A stretch of DNA of 64,000 nt from the NCBI RefSeq assembly GCF_010093815.1, contig NW_022985567.1, positions 459,367-523,366 of the forward strand, given 5' to 3'. Below the pieces are notes generated by a model. It worked only from the letters and a program-made list of their open reading frames with translations. It was not told the DNA's origin and ran no database searches. Within the stretch, counting starts at the first letter, position 1; each line of letters opens with the position of its first letter. A program made the position numbers and the translations under genes. This DNA is from Pseudovirgaria hyperparasitica (Eukaryota > Ascomycota > Dothideomycetes > Acrospermales > Acrospermaceae). Of the stretch, positions 32,284 through 42,907 are shown one piece after another.

Positions 32284-34155
32284 CTATCTTATGTTGCCGA
32301 GGCGATCCTCGAAAGAAGTTGTTGGCTCAAAAAGCTGAGAGGTAAGGTTCCTTCTCGGGAATGTGTTGAAATGAACATTGCTAGACCTCCCTCCGAACGG
32401 AGATCCTAGTCGGATGGTAGCGGGATGTTGGGGCATCGAGGAGTTTGATATTTCCTGTGGGGTAATAGCTTGCCAAAACGTGGTTTCGAGTGTCCGTTGT
32501 AAAGGTGGTGGTGGGGTAAATAAGGAGGAGAGATGCCGTCCGTCGCTCATGTCACCAAGACTGAAGCCCCGACTTCGAATACGACGATGACTGATCTCAG
32601 CAGGAGTGCCGAACAGCTCCTGGAGGACGATTTCACGATGTGGTGAGGTTGCGTTGTCGAGTTGATTTTGAGCTCGACGCTTGAATGAGCGATTGAGGGA
32701 AATAGGAGCCCGTACATCTAGAGGCGGCCCGAATGTAGAACCATTGTTCTTGTTGCGACGGTACGAAGTGCTGCGGCGTCCTGAGCGCTGTGCACGTTCA
32801 TGGAACGGAGAGCGGAGAGATCGTTGGTTGCTCGTTGTTGAAAGGCTGTGGTCGATCTGTGAACCTATATGCAGAGACTGGCTTTTCTGATGAGAGACTG
32901 AAGGCCGAGCCACAGACTGACCGAAAGATTCTTCGGAGCGAGATGCACCAGCGTGATCTTCGGTACCAAGTTGAGAAAGTGGATTGCCCAACTGCATCGA
33001 GGACGCGGTGCTTGCAACGAGCGAGACATTCATGTCACGAGCGAAGGATGTTGACACATCTTGTACAGGAGGAGTTCCACGGCCTGAATTGGGTTGTAAA
33101 CTCGTCTGGCGCGAGGACGGGAAAGGCGAAGGGGTCCGGCAATTGACGAGACGAGTGTAATGCGCTGAAAGTGTTGGCTTACTCTTCGTCAGCTCTCGCA
33201 ATCTGTTCCTGGCGATGCCATTCTCCCGCGGCCAATTTCCGATAGGCTTGTTGGTCGAAGGGCAGGTGGTGGGAGTGCTACTGCCACTTTTAGCCGCTAG
33301 AGACGAACCGAGAGGTTGAGGCTTGTGGAATATTCCCTTCCGCAGGGACGACAAGCGAGTGCCTTTCCAGGTTTTCTTTGCCTCCCGAGCGACACGTGTG
33401 CAGACTCCAAGAGGAGGCGCAACGCTTGGAAGCATCTTAAAAGGTGTAACGGTTGGGTCTTGCAGATATCGCATATATGTCAACCAAAGATGTCGATCCA
33501 TATCCTCCGTAAAGATATGCTTCGGTGCCTTGCGCTTTGGGGCACGCGAGTAATTGGATTGGGGGTTGGCCGATGAATCTAGAGGTGTGGTGCTGTAAGA
33601 GAAAAACGGATCCGCGCAGTCGTCCTCGGGGCTCGTACAGCTGTCGCCAAATGAGAGTGAAGAAAAAGACGAGGAGTCGGAAAATCCTGAGCACGAGGAC
33701 GACGGCCGACTGATACTCTCTCCTTGACTCATGGAATCGCTCTCCGCCCATTCGCAAGCTGCACCATAGCTCAGAAACTCAGGCACCACCTGAGCCGCTG
33801 GCGTCTTTGGGGGCGAGGTGAAGCGGTGATAGATGGCATCCGGTTGAAGGTAGCCTGCTATAAGTTCCGGCCGATCAATGTTAGAGAAAGATGAGCCAGC
33901 AGGAACTTCGGTGGTCTCGATGCTGGGAATTGGAACATCGTGCGAGATAGCATTGACATCGTAGCTTGGAAGATTGGAACGAATGGGTCGCTTGCGAGTA
34001 ATTTTGAGTTTGGGCAATCGTGGAGGCTCATTCGCAGCTTCGGAGGACTGTTGCGGTTCCGGTGTCCTAGGTTGACCATCGGTATAATGGAACGTGAAGT
34101 TGCGCGGAAGTGTTCTTGGAAGTGGCATGGACATCTGGGCACGTTCAAAAGACAT
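32284..34155 (-). CDS. Fungal protein of unknown function, single exon, 623 aa
   Basis: I do not recognise a named family. The start is an ATG at 34155 and the frame is open to 32284. The N-terminal third is Pro/Ser-rich and includes a very Ser-rich run (around residues 148-170). The most structured part is near residues 210-270: KRKAPKHIFTEDMDRHLWLTYMRYLQDP, then TPFKMLPSVAPPLGVCTRVAREAKKTW (shown in pieces: TPFKMLPSVAPPLGVC and RVAREAKKTW). This looks like a helical, possibly Myb/SANT-like DNA-binding block, judged only from the spacing of tryptophans and basic residues. The remainder is Ser/Arg/Thr-rich and disordered with many SP/TP sites. It is likely a nuclear regulator; this is inference. 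Confidence 0.82.
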   Translation of the reverse strand: MSFERAQMSMPLPRTLPRNFTFHYTDGQPRTPEPQQSSEAANEPPRLPKLKITRKRPIRSNLPSYDVNAISHDVPIPSIETTEVPAGSSFSNIDRPELIAGYLQPDAIYHRFTSPPKTPAAQVVPEFLSYGAACEWAESDSMSQGESISRPSSSCSGFSDSSSFSSLSFGDSCTSPEDDCADPFFSYSTTPLDSSANPQSNYSRAPKRKAPKHIFTEDMDRHLWLTYMRYLQDPTVTPFKMLPSVAPPLGVCTRVAREAKKTWKGTRLSSLRKGIFHKPQPLGSSLAAKSGSSTPTTCPSTNKPIGNWPRENGIARNRLRELTKSKPTLSAHYTRLVNCRTPSPFPSSRQTSLQPNSGRGTPPVQDVSTSFARDMNVSLVASTASSMQLGNPLSQLGTEDHAGASRSEESFGQSVARPSVSHQKSQSLHIGSQIDHSLSTTSNQRSLRSPFHERAQRSGRRSTSYRRNKNNGSTFGPPLDVRAPISLNRSFKRRAQNQLDNATSPHREIVLQELFGTPAEISHRRIRSRGFSLGDMSDGRHLSSLFTPPPPLQRTLETTFWQAITPQEISNSSMPQHPATIRLGSPFGGRSSNVHFNTFPRRNLTSQLFEPTTSFEDRLGNIR

Positions 34156-37100
34156 TGTGAGAGGTGTGGAGAGTTGGTCGGAGAATTGTGATCTGCGGAA
34201 GTGATTGATCGGACCTGATGCAAGACGCTCGTCCCCGGATGTTTATCGGACTCTTGATTGTTTGTTTGTTTACCGTTTGGTCCGATATATAGCCGTTCGA
34301 AGAGCGAAGTGGCCCTGCGACTGGTATGGTAGTGGGATTGTGTAGTGTTGGGAGAAGAACAAAGGGAAGTCGATGTGGTGGCTGGGCGTTGAAAGCGGAT
34401 TCAGTAGGCAGCAGCCAATATTGGACTGGCGCGCACGTCGTTTGCTATGGCCGAGAGATGGAGGTGTATCGTGGGTAGTCGAGAGGTGGTAGTCAGGTTG
34501 CTTCTCAAGAATTCATGTCGTCAAACGGTATCGGATTGCTCAACTGTAAAGGGAACCGGGCAGAGCAAGACGATCGATGGAGGCGGGACGTGTTGGCGCG
34601 AGACCAGAGCAAGACAGATCGCGCGAGGTTGACAATACAGCTCTATCGTGACATGATCAAGAGCAATATGGAGGTTGCAACGGGCCTTCTCTTGGAGAGG
34701 GGCGGTGGGCCGTCTGGAGGTGGATGTAGGAGAGAGGAGGCTGGACGGGGCAGATGGTGGTGGAAAGTTGTGAGGTTTGTGAGGGAGGGAACGAGCGACG
34801 AGGCGAGCAAAGGAATGCGGGAGCAGTAGCGGAGCCGCTAGCCCACAGACAGACCTAACTGGCCTACCCCTACCCCTACACCCAACTAACCACTTACACC
34901 GCTTAGTTAGCCGGCGCGCATGGACTCGGGCTACCTAAGTTATGTATGGCCTACCGCTACCGCTACCGCTACCTATCCAGGTGCTCTCTTGCTAACCGCA
35001 TCCATTTGCGACAAAACTCTTGTAATTCCAGTCGGCTCTGATACTCGCTGCTATGCGACCATGGGCATGGGGTGGCGCCGTTGAAGCCCCTGCAGCACAC
35101 AAGAGTGCCGCGCAAGGAAAGCCCAGCTGTGTCAAGGCTGGTTGTGTGAAGCTGTGCGTGCAAGACCCACGACTCCACGCAATGGCCGCGAGGGTACTCT
35201 CACCGCATCCAACACGATTCACACATTTCACGACAAAAGACGTTTGGATGTTTGGTTAAGGGTCCTTGATCTGGTCGTGGTCTGGTCCTGATCATGGTCC
35301 CACATCTTGCACTCGGTCCTCAACATGGTCCGCGTATGGATTATGGGATGCAGAGACTGCCAAAAGTCTCCACCTCAATGCTTCTCATTCCTCGTCGTCT
35401 TCAAGGTTCGACGCACGTCCGACTCTGCGTTGGACGGCTGGCTTGCACGTCCAATTGACCTCTGCCAGCATCACAGCACGCCCAGCATCGTGGGCAACAA
35501 GACTCGAAGACCTACCACATCTGTGTAACGTCGCCAGAAGTGCTAATCATGCAGCCGTTTCTGCCACCATTCGAGCTGCTTTGCTTGTCTCACAAGGGTC
35601 GCATCAAGTGAAGCCCATGAGGCGCGTCCGTCCATTCCGTATCCGGCTAGAATTGACGCGTCCACGCGTCAGTCTCGCGCGCGTCAATTCTCTAGAGGAA
35701 CCGTGGACGAGGTTCTGAACCTCAAAAGCGTGGCGGACGACGATGTGTCCATTATATGCGGTGTGAGCCCATTTACTTCAATACCACCCTGCATTGCATT
35801 GTTTGTAATCATACTCTGCACACAGATGCCGATGCTTGGATCTGGTACCGCAAGTACCTTCTTCGGTACCAACAACCAACGTTTTCGTGGGATGCAGAAT
35901 GGGCAGACTGAGCTTGTCCACGCGTCTTGACGCGTTCTCACCATCTGCAAACGTCTTGTCAAGCAAGGCATCTCAAAGCTCGTCGTCTGGTTGCTCGCCA
36001 TTCAGGTAGGTTATGGGCACTTTTCATCTTCGATGTCTGGTGTTGGCGTCTGGTGGTTTCTTCGATGTAAGGCGGCTGCTTCGATCGGGACGGGCGCAAC
36101 AGATGCGTTAATCCCGAACGTAGTGGACTTCTGCCAGGGATGTACACCCTCTAGCCCACGCCCACGACATACTTATTCGGAACCAACCGAATAATCTATC
36201 GTCGACCACAGCTAAGAATACCATAACCTGTCCAGTCTATGGAACGACTACCACAAGCCTATTCGCTGTCGTTATATCGCGATCTGTACCTCAGTTACGA
36301 TTGGCAAAGGCATTTGTCGAGATACTCAATTTCCCTGGTGCCCTAGAGGCTGCCACTCGTTCATGCTGCCGTCATCCACTTTCAACGCTGGAATATTGGA
36401 CATCAGGGGCGTGCTATTCCTCTGCGACCGCAGATGGTCTAGCAATCTGATGGCTAATCCTGCCTCGTATCATCACCGTCCAACGCCATCTCGACCTCAA
36501 TTCACACGTGAGGCGCCATCCAACCAATAGTATCTACTTGCTCCACCCACGTCATGACCCTGCTCATCGGACTTCAATTTGACCTCCAGTCTATCACGCG
36601 GACGATCATTAGGCGCTCACTTCGTACTTCCGAAGCTCTGGGCCTTATCCACGACCCCGACGTACTCCTCAATCCGGTAGGCTCCCTCTTCTGTGGAGTA
36701 AGTGAAGCCGATGCTAACGTCGCACACTGATCGCGTTGGTTGTTCCATCACTGCAAACATCTGCACGTCAATAAAATTGGGTGGCACTGAAAATATGTAC
36801 TAGACGACAGGGGATTGGACTTTCAAGTCACCACTCATGGACATACGAGTCTGGTGGTGTCGTGACTACTTCTGTAACTAGTCAAGTGTTTCGTGACACT
36901 GCTTCTGGACTCGAGAGCATATGCAAGCTCATGCTGGCCGCCGTTGAGTAGCCCATAGAAGGTCCTATTGAGACCCCAGATGCGGGCAGTGGCAGAATCG
37001 GAGGCTTGGCTGCATAATGGCCCGTCGATCAGTTGCTGGAGGTATGTTCACTCTGGACTTCGTCTGTTTACAAACCTCAGATAAGCTTTGTTTTCTTTGT

Positions 37101-37464
37101 GTGTTTAATTTTGGCCCTGACTCCCTTGGACCGTGACTTCTAATAGATATTTCTAAACTTTTCAAAGCAAGGCGCCAGGGTTGAGGTAGTACAGACAGAT
37201 CTCTAGTACCTTTGACGATTCACATATTACTATCTTTGCGTGGTTCTGGGTTTTCAGTTGCCGAATACACATCCCGCTTAACTGTCTGGCCCTGAAGCCT
37301 TCTCAACTACTTGTGGTCCCATGATCAGTTCCAAATGTGTTGATGATCAACTGTCTACAAATCCATCAGGATCAACTTGCTATCGAGTTGTCACAGAACA
37401 GCCAGTGTCGGCTGTGCTATCTGGGGATCGCCGTATGCATGCATCGAAACATTCATTGATAGGC
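34156..37464. other. 3.3-kb gene-poor region with degenerate-looking coding fragments
   Basis: No intact gene. 34156-34850 is the upstream region of the 32.3-kb gene. A (CTACCG)3 repeat lies at 34951-34973, beside a CCCCTA-rich patch near 34866. Two stretches look more coding than their surroundings on the + strand: about 35694-35929, which includes a Trp/Tyr-rich segment, and about 36541-36730. Neither extends into a full gene and I cannot assign a family. Four ACGCGT sites and an inverted repeat fall between 35649 and 35935. Confidence 0.5.
35649..35691. repeat. 12-bp perfect inverted repeat, ACGCGT-rich
   Basis: AGAATTGACGCG at 35649-35660 and its reverse complement at 35680-35691, with a 19-bp loop that holds a further ACGCGT. 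Confidence 0.85.
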
Positions 37465-38818
37465 CTACCACTTGGTAAGCAGACCATAGTCTTTCTTGCT
37501 GATTCCGAGATCACCGAATATCGAGTCATCCCCTAGCAAAAGTCAGCTCATTGGTTGTATGTAGTATTTGGCAAGAGGGTCGAATTATACCATCGAGCTT
37601 GTCAACTCTCAACTCGTCCTCGTGCTCTAGCTTCTCCAATTCCTCCCGTGGTGTCTCCTTCTCCTCATCTTTCTGGTCTTTCTCGGTAGCCTCTACTGCA
37701 CCACCAAGTCCATCCTCCCCTCCCTCTCCAATCAACAGAATCTGCACATTCGCGTAGTCCAAATACTTCATCTTCACCGGCGCCCACGCCAGCCCTCTGA
37801 ATTCATCCACAAACCTGGAATACTGGTCAGCAACACTTCCAACACAGCAAACCATGCCCACTCACTCCTTTGGCCACTCCGGTCCCTGATCCAAAGTCGC
37901 ATTCGCCGGCCCCTTCCTCGCCGGATTCTTCACACTCACTGCCCAACTCCCCTGCGTCCGTATGCCCAGCTCCCGCTGCACCTCGCCCACGTCCTCCGGT
38001 ACCGTGAGCATATACGCCAGGTGCGTCGTGCGCCCCGTCTGCGTGACGGCATACACGCCCTCGCCCACGGCGCTCACAGCAGGCGTCCCACGCGTCCCCT
38101 GCGTCTTCGTATCATACGTATTCCCCGCCATAAACTCCTCCTTGAGATCCGCAATGCTGGTCCCCGCCTTCTCGACAAACGCCATGAAGCGGTCCGAGTG
38201 CGATTTCGGGAACGTCTTCTTCGGCAGTGCGAAGAGCCGGTTGTTGGTTGAGTCGGAGAGGGCGCCGGAGGTGATTTTGGCGTCGTGGGGGATGGGTCGG
38301 AGGACGAAGAAGGTGCGTTGGAGATCGGAGGCGGATTCGGGGTTGTCGATGCCGACGCGCGATCGGGTGAAGAAGTATATTATGCCTTTTTCGAGGATGT
38401 TGGAGGGCATGGATGCTGCGCGCGAGGAGGGTTGGGTTATGGCTGCGGCGGAAGCGAGGGTCGAGGGAGGGGTGTAGGATGTTGTATCCTTGGTTTCGTT
38501 CTTGGGTTCTGGCTTTTGCTCTTCGTTGACTTGAGGTTGGTCTTCAGTCTTCATCTGATTGTCCTCCTCATTGTCGTCCTCAGCGTCGCGGGACTCCTTG
38601 GCGCTGTCGGCGCCTTTGGCATTTTCTTCGTCCTGAATGGCTGTATCCTTACCTCCATTGCTTTTTTCGAGCGCAGGCATGGTTTCTTCGAGACTTTTCT
38701 GGGCCTTTTTTGGTGGTTCAGAAGACGATGCATCATCAATCTTGCGTTTATCACCTGTGGAAGCGCCATTGGCTTCCTGGGACGTCTTGTCACTACGTCC
38801 TGATCTTGTTGCGGACAT
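37465..38818 (-). CDS. Nuclear-type protein commonly labelled 'BTB domain transcription factor', 3 exons, 414 aa
   Basis: Exons are 38818-37866, 37814-37591 and 37532-37465. The joins read PEWPKE|FVDEFRG and KLDG|DDSIFGDLGISKKDYGLLTKW, the second recovering the C-terminal motif seen in relatives. Residues 1-130 are a charged, disordered Lys/Glu/Asp-rich tail. The conserved core starts at about residue 140 (LEKGIIYFFTRSRVGID, LQRTFFVLRPIPHDAK, RLFALPKKTFPKSHSDRFMAFVEKA and later THLAYMLTVPEDVGEVQ). Many fungal genomes carry this core under the BTB name; I do not see a convincing BTB/POZ fold in it and treat the name as inherited annotation. The ATG at 38818 is the first ATG in frame. Confidence 0.87.
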
Positions 38819-39170
38819 CGTAGGAATAAGTATCACCGACCAGCTGTGAAAATAGAAAATGTTGTATTATTTCAAAAGTCGAGGAGTTAATTGTAGGTCA
38901 ATTGATTCTGCCCGCTGCAGTTCCGATCAAGTCATACTTATGGCACATATACGTAACGCTTTGTCGCGTACAACTATACGCGTGCACGTCACAAAAACGT
39001 AGACGTCATCCATCGCTCACCCGCGTCCACGATCGACGCGATCCCCGAACAGGATATATCAAGTCGCGTATTCACGTGAGCCTATTTCGGATGCTCGTAT
39101 TGTGCAAGGGCACTCCATTCTGTTTGTAGATGATGTCTCACTGCCATCGACATGTATGCACTTGCACTGC
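38819..39170. other. Short intergenic region
   Basis: Upstream of the 'BTB' gene and downstream of HEM4. No gene or repeat seen. Confidence 0.6.
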
Positions 39171-40091
39171 TCATAACCTCGTCATGAACGCCGCAATCGC
39201 AGCACCCACACCCTCCGGACTTGGCGTTTCCGCACATACATCCGGCTCTAGACTAAATTCCGCCCGCAGGTAGTCCCTTGTGGTGGGGCCTATCGTAGCA
39301 ATATACATATTTTGCTTTTTCTCCGCACTGCTCATCAGACTCAGTGGATTCGCCTTACCCAAGTCCGCGTCAATAAGCCCCAAACTCTCCAGCATTGCTC
39401 TACAGCCGGTCGGCGAGAATACAACGACCCATTGCGTCGTCACGCCTCGTTCCCGGTGGGTTTGCCAGACCGACGTGAATTCGGACCGGAATGAAGCCAT
39501 CTCGCCCGTCTCGTAGATCACGAGCTCTGTTACAGTCATGGATGCGGTGGAGAGCGTCTTGGGAATGATATCGCGCCGCTTCTCGCCGACGAGGAATAGG
39601 AGCGCTGGTTTGGCGGGTTGAGGGAAGCGTTTGCTGTAGTCGTCGAGGATGAATTGGGCCAAGGCATCACCGTTCCCGGTTTCTTGGCCCAGGATGGGGC
39701 AGTGGAGATTGAGGGACTTCAGTCCGCGTTCGGTTGCCGGTCCAACGACGTAAAGCGGTAGGCTGGACGGTAGGAGAGTGTCGAGATCGACTGTGGAGGA
39801 AGTGCGGATGGCTTGCACGATTTCGGCGAATGCTTCGACGGCGCGTTGGGATGTGAATATGAGGCCTCCATACTTGGGGCTCGGTGACGTTGAGAAAGCG
39901 TTTGTCTCAATCAGTTGTTGCACCTCTTTTAATACAGTCTTCTTGAATTGGTGCTCGAGCACTGGAATGAATATGGGCTGATATATTCCATCATCCAACG
40001 CATTGAAATGCTCCTCATATCCGTCCGCAGGAGTAGATTTGGTCTTCAGTAGCAATACTGGGACCGAGATATGCGTCTTCTCTACACTCAT
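39171..40091 (-). CDS. HEM4: Uroporphyrinogen-III synthase, single exon, 306 aa
   Basis: Closes hydroxymethylbilane to uroporphyrinogen III with D-ring inversion, the fourth step of heme synthesis, in the cytosol. The sequence shows the bilobed HemD pattern: N-terminal PVLLLKTKSTPADGYEEHF, a middle GGLIFTSQRAVEAF block and YVVGPATERGL, then the second lobe LFLVGEKRRDIIPKTL, WVVVFSPTGCRAML and ATIGPTTRDYLRAEF, ending in EGVGAAIAAFMTRL. HemD enzymes are poorly conserved and these glycine/threonine blocks are the usual recognition points. The first ATG is at 40091; the open frame continues upstream but without another ATG. It is transcribed divergently from ERV1 across 248 bp. Confidence 0.94.
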   Translation of the reverse strand: MSVEKTHISVPVLLLKTKSTPADGYEEHFNALDDGIYQPIFIPVLEHQFKKTVLKEVQQLIETNAFSTSPSPKYGGLIFTSQRAVEAFAEIVQAIRTSSTVDLDTLLPSSLPLYVVGPATERGLKSLNLHCPILGQETGNGDALAQFILDDYSKRFPQPAKPALLFLVGEKRRDIIPKTLSTASMTVTELVIYETGEMASFRSEFTSVWQTHRERGVTTQWVVVFSPTGCRAMLESLGLIDADLGKANPLSLMSSAEKKQNMYIATIGPTTRDYLRAEFSLEPDVCAETPSPEGVGAAIAAFMTRL

Positions 40092-40339
40092 GGTGGTTCC
40101 TTCAGGATCATAATGACACAAGAATGTCAACCGCACAGTACAGACGTTGTCTTGTGTCAATAGCCGAGCCGAAGATCCATATCAGCCTTACCAATGGATT
40201 CCGATAGCCGTCCGAATGCAGATAGCTCCAAGCTGCCGCCACAGCAGCTCCTACCCACAGCACAGACCTTCAACGTATTAGCAATCGATAAACCAACCTT
40301 GATGCCTCAGTCGCGAACCTCATTCCTTGTCCGACTGAG
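40092..40339. promoter_or_regulatory. Divergent HEM4/ERV1 promoter with a CCAAT box
   Basis: 248 bp separate the two start codons. A CCAAT box lies at 40191-40195 (ACCAATGG), 100 bp from the HEM4 ATG and 145 bp from the ERV1 ATG. CCAAT-binding (HAP/CBC) complexes control heme and respiratory genes in fungi, so the site is plausible as a shared element. Binding is inferred, not shown. Confidence 0.6.
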
Positions 40340-41127
40340 ATGCCGGTGACATCTCTAGACCTCCCCATTCTCGCCCGCTTCCTCTGCGCCGTCGAATCCA
40401 CCACCGGCATGCCACCTCAACCCCTCGATGCCACGCCTGAGCAGCGCGAAGCCGCAGCGCAAGCCGCTTCTACGGCAAAGGAGTTGCCAAAGGGAGTTGT
40501 CCTAGGGCCCGATGGGAAGCCGTACGTTGTTACTCTGCAGCCCACTGATGTATAATATGTGCATTTGAGACAGTGTTGCTAATGCTGCGCGTACATAGTT
40601 GCCGCACTTGCACATCGGCGGCAAGCTGGAAAGCCCTGACGCAGCGTGCTAAACACTCGACGAATACAACGACGAGTGCAACTGCATCCACAACTACGAA
40701 CCCCACCACAGCAGCAGCAGTAGCATCATCATCATCCTCCGCACACCCAACAACATCCCAAACAACACCCTCAAGTCTCTCCACCTGCCCGCCCGACGTC
40801 GACCAGCTCGGCCGCTCAACCTGGACACTCCTACACAGCATAACGGGCGCCTACCCAGCCTCTCCCTCGCCCACCCTGCAATCCGAGACCTCAACGTTCA
40901 TCCGCACATTCGCAAAGCTGTATCCATGCTGGGTGTGCGCGGACGATTTCCAGGCCTGGATGCGGCGGCCGGGCAACGCGCCGCGGGTCAGCAGTCGGGA
41001 TGAGTTTGGGCGCTGGATGTGCGATGCGCATAATGCGGTGAATGAGAAGCTCGGGAAGGAGAGGTTTGATTGTGCGCGGTGGGAGGAGAGGTGGCGGACC
41101 GGGTGGAGGGATGGGAGTTGCGATTGA
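40340..41127 (+). CDS. ERV1: FAD-linked sulfhydryl oxidase Erv1/ALR, 2 exons, 236 aa
   Basis: Re-oxidises Mia40 in the mitochondrial intermembrane-space disulfide relay and passes electrons to cytochrome c. Exons are 40340-40521 and 40599-41127. The join falls at GPDGKP|CRTC, so the shuttle-disulfide CxxC motif (CRTC) begins exon 2. The FAD domain starts with LGRSTWTLLHSITGAYP and has the active-site pair YPCWVCADDFQAW and the structural pair CDAHNAVNEKLGKERFDC (C-X16-C). The protein ends near the flavin domain. Between CRTC and the core is a Ser/Thr/Ala-rich linker of about 60 residues (TTTSATASTTT, VASSSSSAH). The first ~20 residues are hydrophobic but not strongly basic. The start at 40340 is the first ATG. 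Confidence 0.95.
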
Positions 41128-41633
41128 GAAGGTAGGGTGGGGAAGGTAGATTGGGTGTATATATTGAATCTGGAGGGTATTGCATTGACAGGTGTAGAAT
41201 ATTTGTCGAAGGGAGGATGTATATATACATGGATCGCAATGCACGATACAAACCCAATAGACTGCTTTATAAGTCAGATGGCATCGTTGAAAATGCTAGT
41301 CTATGTATTGGAAGACAGTAGGCTGAGAGAAGATGAGAGAGATTTAGCTCTCGCTCTTGAAGGCCGTTAGTGCCGTAAAATAGGGTTCCCACAACTGCCT
41401 TCATATGACCATGAAATTTGAATCCTGTAATGTTTTCCCAACTGACCAGTACAATCCAGAAGATGGCCAGTATTCAATGCAGTGCAACCACCGCCGCATC
41501 CCCCAACATTGATAAGGTCTCTACCATAACATAGCTATTCTGAAAAGCCGTGCTAGTGTCAATCCTTGAGATGCAATCACCATGGATCAACTGCTGGAAA
41601 CACTATGCAATCGGCCTGTGCTCAACTCGTAAT
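41128..41633. other. Intergenic, convergent 3' ends of ERV1 and the MAP kinase
   Basis: Shared 3' region. No coding sequence or repeat seen. Confidence 0.65.

Positions 41634-42907
<1,274 letters not shown>

Noticed and set aside
34861-34980. CCCCTA/CTACCG repeats resembling telomeric sequence
   Set aside because: Only a few imperfect copies and not the TTAGGG type; treated as ordinary short repeats.
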